Shown here: positions 1 to 7,382 of the stretch, one piece after another | Layout of the letters: every line of letters starts with the position of its first letter | How positions within the stretch are numbered: position 1 is the stretch's first letter | DNA from: Paenibacillus xylanilyticus | GTDB taxonomy: Bacteria > Bacillota > Bacilli > Paenibacillales > Paenibacillaceae | Assembly: GCF_013359935.1 (NCBI RefSeq) | Contig: NZ_JABMCB010000124.1 | Span: forward strand, 1-62,893 | Direction: 5' to 3' | Length of the DNA: 62,893 bases | The notes under the pieces: model-generated | The model's database searches: none | The model's input: the letters and a program-made list of their open reading frames with translations, nothing else | What the model was told of the DNA's origin: nothing | Program-made: the position numbers and the translations under genes

Positions 1-97
1 ATCAGAGAAGCAAGCTTCTCTTCAAGTCCGCTCGACTTGCATGTATTAGGCATGCCGCCAGCGTTCGTCCTGAGCCAGGATCAAACTCTCCAATAAA
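1..97 (-). rRNA. rrs: 16S ribosomal RNA, 5' end (partial)
   Basis: The minus strand reads the conserved 16S start (TTTATTGGAGAGTTTGATCC followed by TGGCTCAG) and continues through the first variable hairpin until the window edge. Only about 97 nt are present; the rest lies to the left. The mature 5' end is placed at 97 by analogy with B. subtilis 16S, so it may be off by a few bases. Confidence 0.97.
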
Positions 98-246
98 GAT
101 GAATTTCAGCAGCGCGGTTAGACGCTATGAAAATCATCTGGGGTATTGAAAAGAGCGATTAGCTCATTTTGAATCTGACGAGATTAAAAATCTCAATTGT
201 GCTTCGAAATCATACAGTCAAATGACGCGTACCGATTTCTCAGCGT

Positions 247-298
247 CGATCTTGCAAGCAAGATCGTTACTCACTCGTTGTTCAGTTTTCAAAGATCA
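247..298 (-). promoter_or_regulatory. rRNA leader: boxA antitermination element and hairpin
   Basis: On the minus strand, positions 298-279 read TGATCTTTGAAAACTGAACA, the boxA-like element typical of Bacillales rRNA leaders, which recruits Nus factors for antitermination. Just downstream, a hairpin with 9-bp arms (247-255 and 258-266) surrounds two T bases. Both lie between promoter P2 and the 16S gene. The antitermination role is inferred from known rrn operons. Confidence 0.75.
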
Positions 299-354
299 AA
301 CATTCAATTTATTACTGTTTTTCTTATCGTCGTCGTTTCAGCGGCGACTTTTAT

Positions 355-383
355 AATATATCATGTTCAACCTAACTTTGCAA
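355..383 (-). promoter_or_regulatory. rRNA promoter P2 (SigA type)
   Basis: Minus strand: -35 TTGCAA (383-378), 17-bp spacer, -10 TATATT (360-355). It lies about 258 bp before the 16S start and is followed by the boxA element. Neighbouring registers (ATATTA, TATTAT) overlap the -10, so the exact start is uncertain. Confidence 0.75.
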
Positions 384-465
384 GCACTTTTTTTCAAATG
401 TTTTTCATTCGATTTCATATCAATGCTTGTTTTGTTCGGTTTGTCCTAAAAAAGGAACGAAAATT

Positions 466-494
466 AATTTATCATATCTTATCAAAAAGGTCAA
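466..494 (-). promoter_or_regulatory. rRNA promoter P1 (SigA type)
   Basis: Minus strand: -35 TTGACC (494-489), 17-bp spacer, -10 TAAATT (471-466). With P2 about 110 bp downstream it forms the tandem promoter arrangement usual for rRNA operons in Bacillales. Confidence 0.7.
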
Positions 495-550
495 CCCTTT
501 TTCGACAAAATGATCAGCATCTTATTCTATTCATTGATTATTCCAGTATA

Positions 551-583
551 GAGGTACAGCGCTGGGTGCAGCGGCCGCACCTC
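551..583 (-). repeat. Imperfect inverted repeat between small gene and rRNA promoters
   Basis: Arms of 7 bp (551-557 and 577-583, one G-U pair on the minus strand) enclose an inner 5-bp GC-rich stem. It follows the 76-residue gene on the minus strand, but no U-tract follows it, so it is a weak terminator candidate or an insulating hairpin ahead of the rRNA promoters. Confidence 0.4.
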
Positions 584-626
584 GCTCTTCATTCAAACGA
601 CATATCCTGATCCCCTGCATTGCCTC

Positions 627-857
627 TTACGGTTTGGATTTTTTAAGTTTGCCGCTTCTTGCGTATTTGGACAACTCCTTCGGAGGAGCAAATCTTGCGT
701 ACATGCGGAATACTGTTTTGTATCTACTTGCTATTGCGTATTTGATCTCCTGGTCGAGACGATTATCACTTAGGTCAAACAACATTTCATCCAGCTCTTT
801 ACGTAATACATAATCGAGCTCCTTACATTCCTTCTCGTTAAACAGCATACCCAGCAT
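627..857 (-). CDS. Small conserved-looking protein of unknown function (76 aa)
   Basis: This encodes a 76-residue soluble protein. I do not recognise the family. It is charged and probably helical: residues 6-30 are rich in Glu, Lys and Leu, and residues 45-76 are basic with an Arg/Lys-rich tail. The start at 857 is chosen because AAAGGAG lies 7-8 bases upstream; a longer reading from 896 has no ribosome-binding site. It lies downstream of the SpoIIM-family gene, separated by about 215 bp, and is the last gene before the rRNA promoters. No membrane segment, signal peptide or Cys motif is visible. Its basic tail could bind nucleic acid, but that is only a guess. Confidence 0.7.
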   Translation of the reverse strand: MLGMLFNEKECKELDYVLRKELDEMLFDLSDNRLDQEIKYAIASRYKTVFRMYARFAPPKELSKYARSGKLKKSKP

Positions 858-1071
858 TAAGAGTTCTCCTTTTTCTGCATATGGATAATGGCGCACTCCC
901 GTTTGTTTGGGATGTCCCCCGTTTCTCTATAGTCGGAGATATTTTAGAGCGCGCCGATCCCAGCTCCCCCTCATATTTCTGTATAACTTGCATATTGAGG
1001 GAGTTTGCTGAAACCCGTTTTATTGTTATGGTCAACTTTCTGAAAATTTATGAATGTCATTCCATACAAAT

Positions 1072-1689
1072 TTATCCACGCACAATGCTGAAGGTAATTG
1101 TACTTTCGATAATGGCTGCAATGAACAGCAGAATAACAATCCAACAGGAAGCGGTTAATGTTCTCTTTAAGAAAGTCTCCCACTGTTTTCCTAACATCTG
1201 CCGCTTGGCGCTTCCAAGCTGTACCAAACTTCTGAATGCCAGTCCCCCGAATTTGAGTCCAAACGCACAGGCAATGATGATAACTGGAATTTCAATGATC
1301 CCATGGGGTAATAGTCCCTTCACCACAATATCAAAAAGGCTTGCCCCATTGTTCGTGGTAAAGTGCACAAGAAAACCGATAACCATTCCATTGATAATTA
1401 AAAAGATAACCGGCAAAATGCCAAAGAAAATACCCGCATAGATTACAAGCACACTTTTAATGGCATTATTAAAAAAGATAAATATAAAGAAATTCCACTG
1501 CACATTCCCGCCCTGTTCAAGTCGTTCGCTAACTTCACGCAATCCACCTATTTGATTCAATAATATCTCCTGCAGCGGTCCAGTACTCACCCACCCGGCG
1601 CCTATACCTGCAACGAACAATAGGACTGACCAGATTAGAGCGCTGCGAATGGATCCTAGATCTTTTAGAAATGTACTCAATTTCAGCAT
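1072..1689 (-). CDS. SpoIIM/DUF95-family integral membrane protein
   Basis: A 205-residue membrane protein with about five hydrophobic segments (near residues 17-37, 66-85, 88-110, 130-150 and 180-200). The segment PHGIIEIPVIIIA (about 128-140) is the signature of the stage II sporulation protein M family (DUF95). SpoIIM itself works with SpoIID and SpoIIP in septal peptidoglycan remodelling during engulfment. This protein is a family member, and whether it is SpoIIM proper or a paralogue of unknown role cannot be settled here. The start has a good site (AGGAGG, 6 bases upstream). It is divergent from pdaB across a 120-bp gap and sits in a block of sporulation genes. Confidence 0.8.
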   Translation of the reverse strand: MLKLSTFLKDLGSIRSALIWSVLLFVAGIGAGWVSTGPLQEILLNQIGGLREVSERLEQGGNVQWNFFIFIFFNNAIKSVLVIYAGIFFGILPVIFLIINGMVIGFLVHFTTNNGASLFDIVVKGLLPHGIIEIPVIIIACAFGLKFGGLAFRSLVQLGSAKRQMLGKQWETFLKRTLTASCWIVILLFIAAIIESTITFSIVRG

Positions 1690-1735
1690 AATTACCTCCT
1701 GTTAAATAAAGATGATGGACAAACAAATTTCTGAG

Positions 1736-1764
1736 CGAATAACTACGCGGTACGAGCATACATT
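1736..1764 (+). promoter_or_regulatory. Putative SigE promoter for pdaB
   Basis: Plus strand: CGAATAA (1736-1742), 14-bp spacer, CATACATT (1757-1764). This fits the mother-cell SigE consensus (ATA-type -35 with CATACA-T -10). PdaB is known to be SigE-dependent in B. subtilis, which supports the assignment; the site was found by eye only. Confidence 0.55.
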
Positions 1765-1809
1765 GGAGAATAAACAAGCATTTCTTATGGGAGAGGGGCG
1801 CTTATTGAA

Positions 1810-2586
1810 ATGAACTCGTTCTATGTATTTAGTGGGAAAAAGATTAAACGTTTCCTGATTGTGCTGGCTGCTGCCGTCTTTGCTATCGGGATTATTTATC
1901 TGGAAAGTGGCAATGTTTCTGTATTCTCAGAGGATGCACCGTCGGCTGTGTACAACGTACCAACAGAGAAGAAAGTCATTGCACTTACCTTTGATATTAG
2001 CTGGGGAGACAAGCGCACAGAGCCAATTCTGAAAGTACTGCAGGATAATAAGGTAGAGAAGGCAACCTTTTTCTTATCCTCCCCTTGGAGCAAGACTCAC
2101 CCCGAGATCGTAACCTCCATTAAGGAGGCAGGATACGAAATTGGCAGCCACGGGCATAAGCACGATAATTACAGCAGCATGACCGAAGAAGAAATTCGCA
2201 AGGAAATTTCGACAGCTCATAGCATTTTAACCGATTTAACGGGAAAAGAACCGAATTTGCTCCGTCTGCCCAATGGGGATTTTGACAAACGCGTACTTCA
2301 GGTAGCCAGCAGTCTAAACTATCAGGTTGTACAATGGGACACTGACTCGCAGGATTGGAAAAATCCCGGGGTACAGACCATTGTAGATCGTGTGGTCAGC
2401 AAAGCTCACCCTGGGGATATCGTATTGCTGCACGCGAGTGATTCTTCCAAGCAGACTCATGAAGCATTGCCTGTCATTATAGATAAGTTGCGAAACCAAG
2501 GGTATGAATTTGTTACAGTTTCCGAGTTGCTGAATCATTCCAGTGCCAAAGGGACCGAAGTTCGTGATCAAGCCAGTGCACAGTAA
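1810..2586 (+). CDS. pdaB: Sporulation polysaccharide deacetylase PdaB
   Basis: A 258-residue carbohydrate esterase family 4 (NodB-like) protein. It has an N-terminal membrane anchor (about 14-30) and then the deacetylase fold: FDISW at 61-65 (motif 1, with Asp62), HGHKH at 114-118 (metal-binding His), RLPNG at 152-156, DWKNPG at 182-187 and LLHAS at 206-210. PdaB is needed for late spore maturation and retention of spore properties in B. subtilis; its exact substrate is unsettled. The N-terminus (MNSFYVF) resembles that of B. subtilis PdaB, supporting this start, although GAGGGG is 11 bases upstream. It converges on kbaA and shares a terminator with it. It is one of only three genes on the plus strand. 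Confidence 0.92.
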   Translation: MNSFYVFSGKKIKRFLIVLAAAVFAIGIIYLESGNVSVFSEDAPSAVYNVPTEKKVIALTFDISWGDKRTEPILKVLQDNKVEKATFFLSSPWSKTHPEIVTSIKEAGYEIGSHGHKHDNYSSMTEEEIRKEISTAHSILTDLTGKEPNLLRLPNGDFDKRVLQVASSLNYQVVQWDTDSQDWKNPGVQTIVDRVVSKAHPGDIVLLHASDSSKQTHEALPVIIDKLRNQGYEFVTVSELLNHSSAKGTEVRDQASAQ

Positions 2587-2659
2587 TACTACACTACAGA
2601 AATTCATCATTCATCCATAGACGGTATAACTAATATTAAAGGTACAGCAGCACAAATGA

Positions 2660-2690
2660 AAAGAGAGCTAACATGGTTAGCTCTTTTTTG
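2660..2690. terminator. Bidirectional terminator between pdaB and kbaA
   Basis: A perfect 9-bp stem (2664-2672 and 2676-2684) with an ATG loop is followed by six T on the plus strand and preceded by a shorter A-run that gives CTTTT on the minus strand. It ends pdaB and probably kbaA, which converge here. Confidence 0.88.
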
Positions 2691-2726
2691 GCGTTTTTAT
2701 AAATCAACTCACAATGCCAGCCTTTC

Positions 2727-3344
2727 CTACACTTGCTCCGCTCTACCACTCACTGTCTGCTCCACAGATCCATCCACCAGCTTATGTAATATAAGCATTT
2801 GGTACGCATTACATACCAGCAATGGGATCACAATAAAGATGGTAGCTGCATTCACATCTATTCGCAACACACCGATCGTTTCCACCACGGTGACTGCAAT
2901 CATAAAAAAGAGCGTTGGCACCATTGCCGAGATATGTGTCTGTTTCACCTTCACGTAAGCGGTAACAATTGCAGCTGCCAAAATAATAATTCCCAGTACA
3001 ATATCGGATAGACGTTCTCTTCCGCCACCGACGAACAAACGCAAAAACATGACGTCCAGCAGGGCCAACACGGTTAATACGAGCTGTACTATTTGCCATC
3101 CGCGTTTCGGAAATACACCTTTGCCCATATAATTCAATATCAAGTAAGCGAAAAAACCCATTTGAGAATACACACTAATCATAACGCCTGAACCAAACAA
3201 AATGAGGAGATACAGTAGGAAATCGGTCATTCCATTCGTTTTTTCCCCGTTCACGAGCATCATAATCAAGCCTGTCACTAACGATCCCGCAGCCCCAATA
3301 AGTAAGGCTGTCCAAAATAGGAAAAACCATTTACGTAAATTCAA
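2727..3344 (-). CDS. kbaA: KinB-signalling pathway activator KbaA
   Basis: A 205-residue polytopic membrane protein with about six hydrophobic helices and short charged loops. Its composition, length and position between pdaB and gerD match KbaA, which in B. subtilis is needed for activation of the sporulation sensor kinase KinB and hence for Spo0A phosphorylation. The start codon is TTG, with GGGGGTGG seven bases upstream; no ATG is suitably placed. It is divergent from gerD and convergent with pdaB, as in B. subtilis. I see no catalytic motif, so it is probably a membrane accessory or signal-transducing protein. Confidence 0.85.
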   Translation of the reverse strand: MNLRKWFFLFWTALLIGAAGSLVTGLIMMLVNGEKTNGMTDFLLYLLILFGSGVMISVYSQMGFFAYLILNYMGKGVFPKRGWQIVQLVLTVLALLDVMFLRLFVGGGRERLSDIVLGIIILAAAIVTAYVKVKQTHISAMVPTLFFMIAVTVVETIGVLRIDVNAATIFIVIPLLVCNAYQMLILHKLVDGSVEQTVSGRAEQV

Positions 3345-3405
3345 ATGTTTTCCACCCCCGAGAGTTTATTTTACCAACCTTCTCAGCAAAAAACCATCAT
3401 CGTTC

Positions 3406-3436
3406 AACATATTTAGTGCTTTGCTATCACATACTA
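3406..3436 (+). promoter_or_regulatory. Putative SigG promoter for gerD
   Basis: Plus strand: CATACTA (3430-3436) matches the forespore SigG -10 consensus exactly. AACATA (3406-3411) at 18-bp spacing is a partial match to the -35 (TGAATA type). gerD is SigG-dependent in B. subtilis. The -10 is convincing and the -35 is weak. Confidence 0.55.
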
Positions 3437-3469
3437 CATGCAGTATCTATTCAAGGAGGGGTTATGCAC

Positions 3470-4249
3470 ATGAAACGGCCTTTGTGGCAGCTATGCTGTG
3501 TCGTATTCGGGCTTTCCGTCATGCTCGCCGGCTGTGGTTCAGATCAGAGTTCTTCGCCTCCTCAGGGCAGTTATAAAGAGATGAAAACGATGATCGTGGA
3601 TATTTTAAAAAGTGATGAAGGCAAGAAAGCTGTTGAAGAAGCTCTTACGGGGCAAAGTTCATCAGGTGGTGGTGAAGGCGGGGAATCAGAACAAGGTGGA
3701 AGCGGATCAGGTGGTGGATCTGGAACCATTGGTATGAAAATGTTAATGCCTATGCAATCTTCGGAACAAATACGTATTGCGGTTAAAGATACCATTACAG
3801 CTCCCGAGTATCAAAAAGAATTTGAAAAAATCATGACAGACCCGAAATTTGCCGGTGAGTTTGCCAAAGCCATCAACTCGCAGAGCAAACAGCTCCATAT
3901 GGAGCTAATTAAGGATCCAACTTATCAGAAATCGATCGGGGATATCATGAAATCTCCAGAAGTATCCAAAATGTTTATGGACATGACCAAAACACCAGAG
4001 TACCGCAAACAGACCATGACCGTTATGCAGGAAGTCATGCAGAATCCGTTATTCCGAATGGAAGTACTCACCCTGCTTAAGAAAGTAGTACAGGAAGAGC
4101 TGCAGCCAAAGGTTGAATCGGGTGGACAAGAACAAGGTGGACAAGGCGGCGGCCAGGAAGGTGAAGGCGGTAGTGGTGAGGGCGGCGGTGACAGCGGAGA
4201 TGGTGGAAGCGGTGGTGACTCCGGCGGTGGCGGTGGCGGCGGCTCATAA
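3470..4249 (+). CDS. gerD: Spore germination lipoprotein GerD
   Basis: A 259-residue lipoprotein that, in B. subtilis, scaffolds germinant receptors into a cluster in the spore inner membrane. The signal peptide ends in a lipobox, LAGC at 19-22, so Cys22 is lipidated. The middle contains helical repeats of the form xxPEYxKxxxxIM, matching the rope-like helical core of GerD. Two low-complexity parts stand out: a Gly/Ser/Glu linker at about 62-84 and a Gly-rich, Asp/Glu-spotted tail over the last 40 or so residues. The whole is about 75 residues longer than I recall for B. subtilis GerD. The ATG at 3470 is preferred over 3464 because AAGGAGG lies 10 bases upstream of it. Confidence 0.9.
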   Translation: MKRPLWQLCCVVFGLSVMLAGCGSDQSSSPPQGSYKEMKTMIVDILKSDEGKKAVEEALTGQSSSGGGEGGESEQGGSGSGGGSGTIGMKMLMPMQSSEQIRIAVKDTITAPEYQKEFEKIMTDPKFAGEFAKAINSQSKQLHMELIKDPTYQKSIGDIMKSPEVSKMFMDMTKTPEYRKQTMTVMQEVMQNPLFRMEVLTLLKKVVQEELQPKVESGGQEQGGQGGGQEGEGGSGEGGGDSGDGGSGGDSGGGGGGGS

Positions 4250-4308
4250 AAGATCACCAAGCTAAATTCAAATTTTATGAAGGTCGCTTGCAGCTTTACA
4301 GCTAAATA

Positions 4309-4342
4309 AAAGCCCGCATCCGATGGGATGCAGGCTTTTTAG
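4309..4342. terminator. Bidirectional terminator between gerD and salA
   Basis: The stem pairs AGCC and GCATCC with GGATGC and GGCT around a short GAT-containing loop, with a one-base mismatch. T5 follows on the plus strand, and TTTTATTT follows on the minus strand. It serves the convergent genes gerD and salA. Confidence 0.85.
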
Positions 4343-4365
4343 CTGTAGATTAGAGTGTTGAGCCA

Positions 4366-5469
4366 TTAAAATTTCGCGTCGATGGATTGGGCTACTTCAT
4401 CGTAGATAGCACCGATTCGTGTATCGGTCTTGTATACAGATGGGGAGAAATCAGGCTCCGATGGATGATTATCGGGTGTTCCTAAAGGAATCTGCGCTAG
4501 TAACTCTGTGTGCAGACTCTCCGCAAGACGTCCGCCACCCCCACGACCAAATACATAGTCCTTCTCTCCACATTTGCCACATTCATAATAAGCCATGTTC
4601 TCCACCACACCGAGCAGCTCATGCTCTGTCTGAATCGCCATTGCACCAGCCCTGGCAGCTACAAATGCTGCTGTTGCATGAGGTGTGGTAACGATGATCT
4701 CTTTACTCTGTGGCAGCATTTGATGAACATCCAAAGCGACGTCACCCGTCCCTGGAGGCAAATCAAGCAGCATGTAATCAAGTTCTCCCCAATTCACATC
4801 AGTGAAGAACTGACGCAGCATCCGACCCAGCATAGGGCCACGCCAGATTACAGGGTTGTTTTCACGAATGAAAAATCCCATGGACATCACTTTCACACCG
4901 AAACGTTCTACTGGCTGAATCACACCGTCCTCTACAACAGGGTATTCTTCGATCCCCATCATATCAGGAACACTAAAGCCATAGATGTCCGCATCAATCA
5001 GTCCGACCTTTTTACCTTGCCGAGCCAGAGCAGCTGCCAAATTCACTGTGACTGTAGATTTACCTACCCCACCTTTGCCACTTGCTACTGCAATATAACG
5101 AACACCCGATTCGGGGCTTAGCAGCTCATGTCCATCCAGACCTGCTGCATGGCCTTTAACAAGCACTTCTTCATCATTTGGTTCATTCCCGGGTTGTCCT
5201 GCATTCAAGCTCTCTCGTTCATGCTCTGATGCTGCACGCAGACGTATATGTACATCATTAATACCGTGCTGGGACATCAGGTTACGCGCGGCATCACTAA
5301 GAGCAGTTGTATCCTCAGTCTGATTGTCCAGTGTTACAATGGTCAGCGCCACATGATTTTCCTTTACCATGACATCACGGATCCATTGCAGCTCGGTCAG
5401 ACTCACTCCCAATTGTGGTTCCTGTAAAGGTTGCAATAGTTCAAGTATCTGTTCTTTTGATATCATCAT
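4366..5469 (-). CDS. salA: Mrp/NBP35-family P-loop ATPase (SalA/ApbC)
   Basis: A 367-residue protein with an N-terminal MIP18/DUF59-like domain (about 1-85), a linker and a Mrp-type P-loop ATPase domain. Walker A is GKGGVGKST at 131-139, and a CGKC motif lies near residue 296. Mrp/ApbC proteins act as Fe-S cluster carriers; in B. subtilis the orthologue SalA also regulates scoC and AprE expression. Which role applies here cannot be told from sequence. Two adjacent ATG codons open the frame, with GAGGTG upstream. It follows cwlD on the same strand with a 76-bp gap that holds its own extended -10 promoter. Confidence 0.9.
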   Translation of the reverse strand: MMISKEQILELLQPLQEPQLGVSLTELQWIRDVMVKENHVALTIVTLDNQTEDTTALSDAARNLMSQHGINDVHIRLRAASEHERESLNAGQPGNEPNDEEVLVKGHAAGLDGHELLSPESGVRYIAVASGKGGVGKSTVTVNLAAALARQGKKVGLIDADIYGFSVPDMMGIEEYPVVEDGVIQPVERFGVKVMSMGFFIRENNPVIWRGPMLGRMLRQFFTDVNWGELDYMLLDLPPGTGDVALDVHQMLPQSKEIIVTTPHATAAFVAARAGAMAIQTEHELLGVVENMAYYECGKCGEKDYVFGRGGGGRLAESLHTELLAQIPLGTPDNHPSEPDFSPSVYKTDTRIGAIYDEVAQSIDAKF

Positions 5470-5518
5470 ACAGCACCTCAGCTTTATCTATTGGCATGTA
5501 ATTAGGTATGCTGCGTTA

Positions 5519-5527
5519 ATTATACCA
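5519..5527 (-). promoter_or_regulatory. Extended -10 promoter for salA
   Basis: The minus strand reads TGG followed by TATAAT (5527-5519), an extended -10 element. The sequence 17 bp upstream is a poor -35. It lies about 50 bp before the salA start. Confidence 0.5.
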
Positions 5528-5545
5528 TTCTCCTTTACCTTGTGA

Positions 5546-6304
5546 CTAACTTTTGGGACGTTCGCCAGAGGAATATCGCAGGATCCCGTTATAAATGGAA
5601 GCGGCTACTTTACGCTGGTATGCTTCATCGGCAAGAAGACGCGCTTCTTCCGGATGAGAAAGGAACCCAACCTCGACTAGAGCAGAGGGAATTTTCAATG
5701 CCTGCAGCAGATAGACGGTATTTACCGTTTTCGCAATTCGATCAGTATTTTCAAGATTACGAATCATTTCTTGCTGAAGCAGATTGGCCAATCCTTCATT
5801 GTCCGGGTGGTTAGGTGTATAAAATACCTGCGCACCACTCCAGCGGTTCGAAGGCACACTGTTCATGTGGATGCTGATAAACAAATCTGCCTGTTTGTCT
5901 TCAATGCGCCTTACTCTTTGTTTAAGATCTTCTGTCTTGCGTTTGGAGTACCCCCTGGTATCTGACTCGGCCAAATCTGTATCGATCTCGCGTGTCATGA
6001 CCACCAGCGCTCCAGCTTGCTGAAGATAATCCCGCACATACAAGGCTATCGACAAATTGATATCTTTCTCAATGACCCCCTGCTTGCTCACAGCTCCTCC
6101 ATCAGGTCCGCCATGCCCTGCATCTATGGCGATGACCTTGCCCGCTAATGGCAAGCCCCAGTATCCGGACATCTTGGTTGAAGGGAGCTCATACGTCACC
6201 ACAGCTACCAACATGGCTAGCAGACAGAGGCTTAACAGAACCCTCTTCACTGTGCGAAGACGAATCCAAACAACAAAATGCTTCCCCATATTTTTCCTGC
6301 GCAT
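5546..6304 (-). CDS. cwlD: Germination-specific N-acetylmuramoyl-L-alanine amidase CwlD
   Basis: A 252-residue amidase_3 family enzyme with an N-terminal signal anchor (about 21-38). Zinc ligands are visible: His64 in DAGHGG, Glu79 in VIEKD and His146 in SIHMN; catalytic Glu211 is in the motif LVEVGFLS. CwlD removes peptide side chains so that muramic-delta-lactam can form in spore cortex, which germination lytic enzymes recognise. Length and position next to salA and gerD fit B. subtilis CwlD. The start at 6304 has GAGGTGG upstream, but that site is the 3' arm of a large hairpin, described separately. Confidence 0.93.
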   Translation of the reverse strand: MRRKNMGKHFVVWIRLRTVKRVLLSLCLLAMLVAVVTYELPSTKMSGYWGLPLAGKVIAIDAGHGGPDGGAVSKQGVIEKDINLSIALYVRDYLQQAGALVVMTREIDTDLAESDTRGYSKRKTEDLKQRVRRIEDKQADLFISIHMNSVPSNRWSGAQVFYTPNHPDNEGLANLLQQEMIRNLENTDRIAKTVNTVYLLQALKIPSALVEVGFLSHPEEARLLADEAYQRKVAASIYNGILRYSSGERPKS

Positions 6305-6360
6305 AAAAAAACCACCTCGTCCCTATAAATGACTCTAATCATCTATATGGGACAAGGTGG
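6305..6360 (-). terminator. Terminator-like hairpin containing the cwlD ribosome-binding site
   Basis: On the minus strand a 12-bp stem (arms 6360-6349 and 6323-6312, one U-G pair that would be a mismatch on the other strand) encloses shorter inner stems and is followed by seven T directly before the cwlD ATG. The 3' arm contains GAGGTGG, the only plausible ribosome-binding site of cwlD. It would end cysH-side transcripts and hide the site in any read-through RNA. Confidence 0.75.
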
Positions 6361-6370
6361 ACAAATATAC
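6341..6370 (-). promoter_or_regulatory. Possible SigE-like promoter for cwlD
   Basis: Minus strand: GTATATT (6370-6364), 14-bp spacer, CATATAGAT (6349-6341). The -35 is close to the SigE consensus; the -10 matches only partly (CATA-A). Transcripts from here would start in the loop of the adjacent hairpin and lack its 5' arm. cwlD is a sporulation gene in B. subtilis, which supports a sporulation sigma factor, but this is a visual call. Confidence 0.4.
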
Positions 6371-6372
6371 CG

Positions 6373-6597
6373 TTAGGAGCGGACTTGCTCAGCCATTCCT
6401 TCGATCAATACTTCAGCTACCTCAGGACGCGTAAACTCTGGTGGAGGGCACTCTCCATCACGAAGCAAACCACCACTTTCGTACCGGACAACGTCATGTG
6501 ATGCTCTTTGCCATGTGGGCAAGTTTTGGCTTGATGCCATGTTGCCACATTTGGTGCAGTAAAAACTATGCTCGAATAACAACGCTGCTATATCCAT
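6373..6597 (-). CDS. Small protein of unknown function downstream of cysH (74 aa)
   Basis: A 74-residue soluble protein that I do not recognise. It has one CxxC pair (Cys14, Cys17), a Pro-rich acidic centre (around residues 50-60) and no membrane segment. It begins 26 bp after cysH, so it is probably co-transcribed. The start is uncertain: ATG at 6597 is preceded directly by GGAAGAG, which is too close for a standard site, and upstream codons in the frame stay open for only ten codons before a stop. The single CxxC may bind a metal in a dimer or act in redox, but no partner motif is visible. Confidence 0.55.
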   Translation of the reverse strand: MDIAALLFEHSFYCTKCGNMASSQNLPTWQRASHDVVRYESGGLLRDGECPPPEFTRPEVAEVLIEGMAEQVRS

Positions 6598-6623
6598 CTC
6601 TTCCGCAGTGAAGTTGGAGAACT

Positions 6624-7316
6624 TTATTTATGAAGTCCGCATTCTGTTTTGTCATTACCGGACCATCGTCCTGCACGCGGATCTTCTCCAGGCATAACTT
6701 GACGTGTGCAATATTCACAACCGATGCTCGGGTAGTTCTGGTCATGCAGAGGATTGTATACAACATTATTGGCGCGAATATATTCCCACACATCCTCTGA
6801 TGTCCAATGAGCAATCGGATTAAATTTCATAAGTCCAAATTTGGTGTCGTACTCCACCTTCTTCGCATTGGCACGAGTCGGCGCCTGATCTCTACGAATT
6901 CCCGTAATCCAAGCATCATATTTGGAGAGTATACGTGTCAGCGGCTCAACTTTGCGAATATTGCAGCAAGCATTAGGATCCGATTTCCATAATTCCTCTC
7001 CATGTTGAGCTGCCTGTTCTTCAGGAGTGATTTTGGGAGAGACCCGTACGAAATCAAGATTGTATTTCTCCTTCATGGCGTCACGCGTCTCATACGTTTC
7101 CTTAAAATGAAAATCGGTGTCGAGATAAAAAATATCCGTAGATGGACTGATCTTTTGAAGCATATCAACAAGTACAACATCTTCCGCACCAAAGCTGCAT
7201 GCAAAAGTGATATTTGGGAATGTCTCAACAGCGTAACGGATAATATCCTCAGGGCTTGCGTTTTCCAATTCTTCTGCTTTCACCCGCGCAAGATTTTCTT
7301 TTTCCAACAAGTTCAT
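6624..7316 (-). CDS. cysH: Adenylylsulfate/phosphoadenylylsulfate reductase
   Basis: A 230-residue PAPS reductase family enzyme reducing activated sulfate to sulfite with thioredoxin as donor. The nucleotide loop SFG is at 41-43. The Cys pairs CC at 117-118 and C200/C203 are the [4Fe-4S] ligands that mark the APS-reducing, iron-sulfur type. The catalytic Cys226 lies in the C-terminal ECGLH. This suggests assimilation from APS directly, although B. subtilis CysH of this type accepts both substrates. No other sulfate-assimilation gene is adjacent. It is inserted, with the small gene downstream, between rpsI and cwlD relative to B. subtilis. No S-box was found in the short leader. Confidence 0.93.
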   Translation of the reverse strand: MNLLEKENLARVKAEELENASPEDIIRYAVETFPNITFACSFGAEDVVLVDMLQKISPSTDIFYLDTDFHFKETYETRDAMKEKYNLDFVRVSPKITPEEQAAQHGEELWKSDPNACCNIRKVEPLTRILSKYDAWITGIRRDQAPTRANAKKVEYDTKFGLMKFNPIAHWTSEDVWEYIRANNVVYNPLHDQNYPSIGCEYCTRQVMPGEDPRAGRWSGNDKTECGLHK

Positions 7317-7382
7317 TCTGAATTTCCCCCATTCTGCTTTTCCCCAAAACTTTAATGCCGACTAATCTAATATGAATTAAGT

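Noticed and set aside
6595..6650. Frameshift linking the 74-residue gene to cysH
   Set aside because: CysH ends with the full conserved ECGLH motif and a normal stop, so the downstream frame is not a broken CysH tail.
7317..7382. S-box (SAM-I) riboswitch upstream of cysH
   Set aside because: B. subtilis cysH has one, but the leader here is only about 60 nt and lacks the conserved core sequences.
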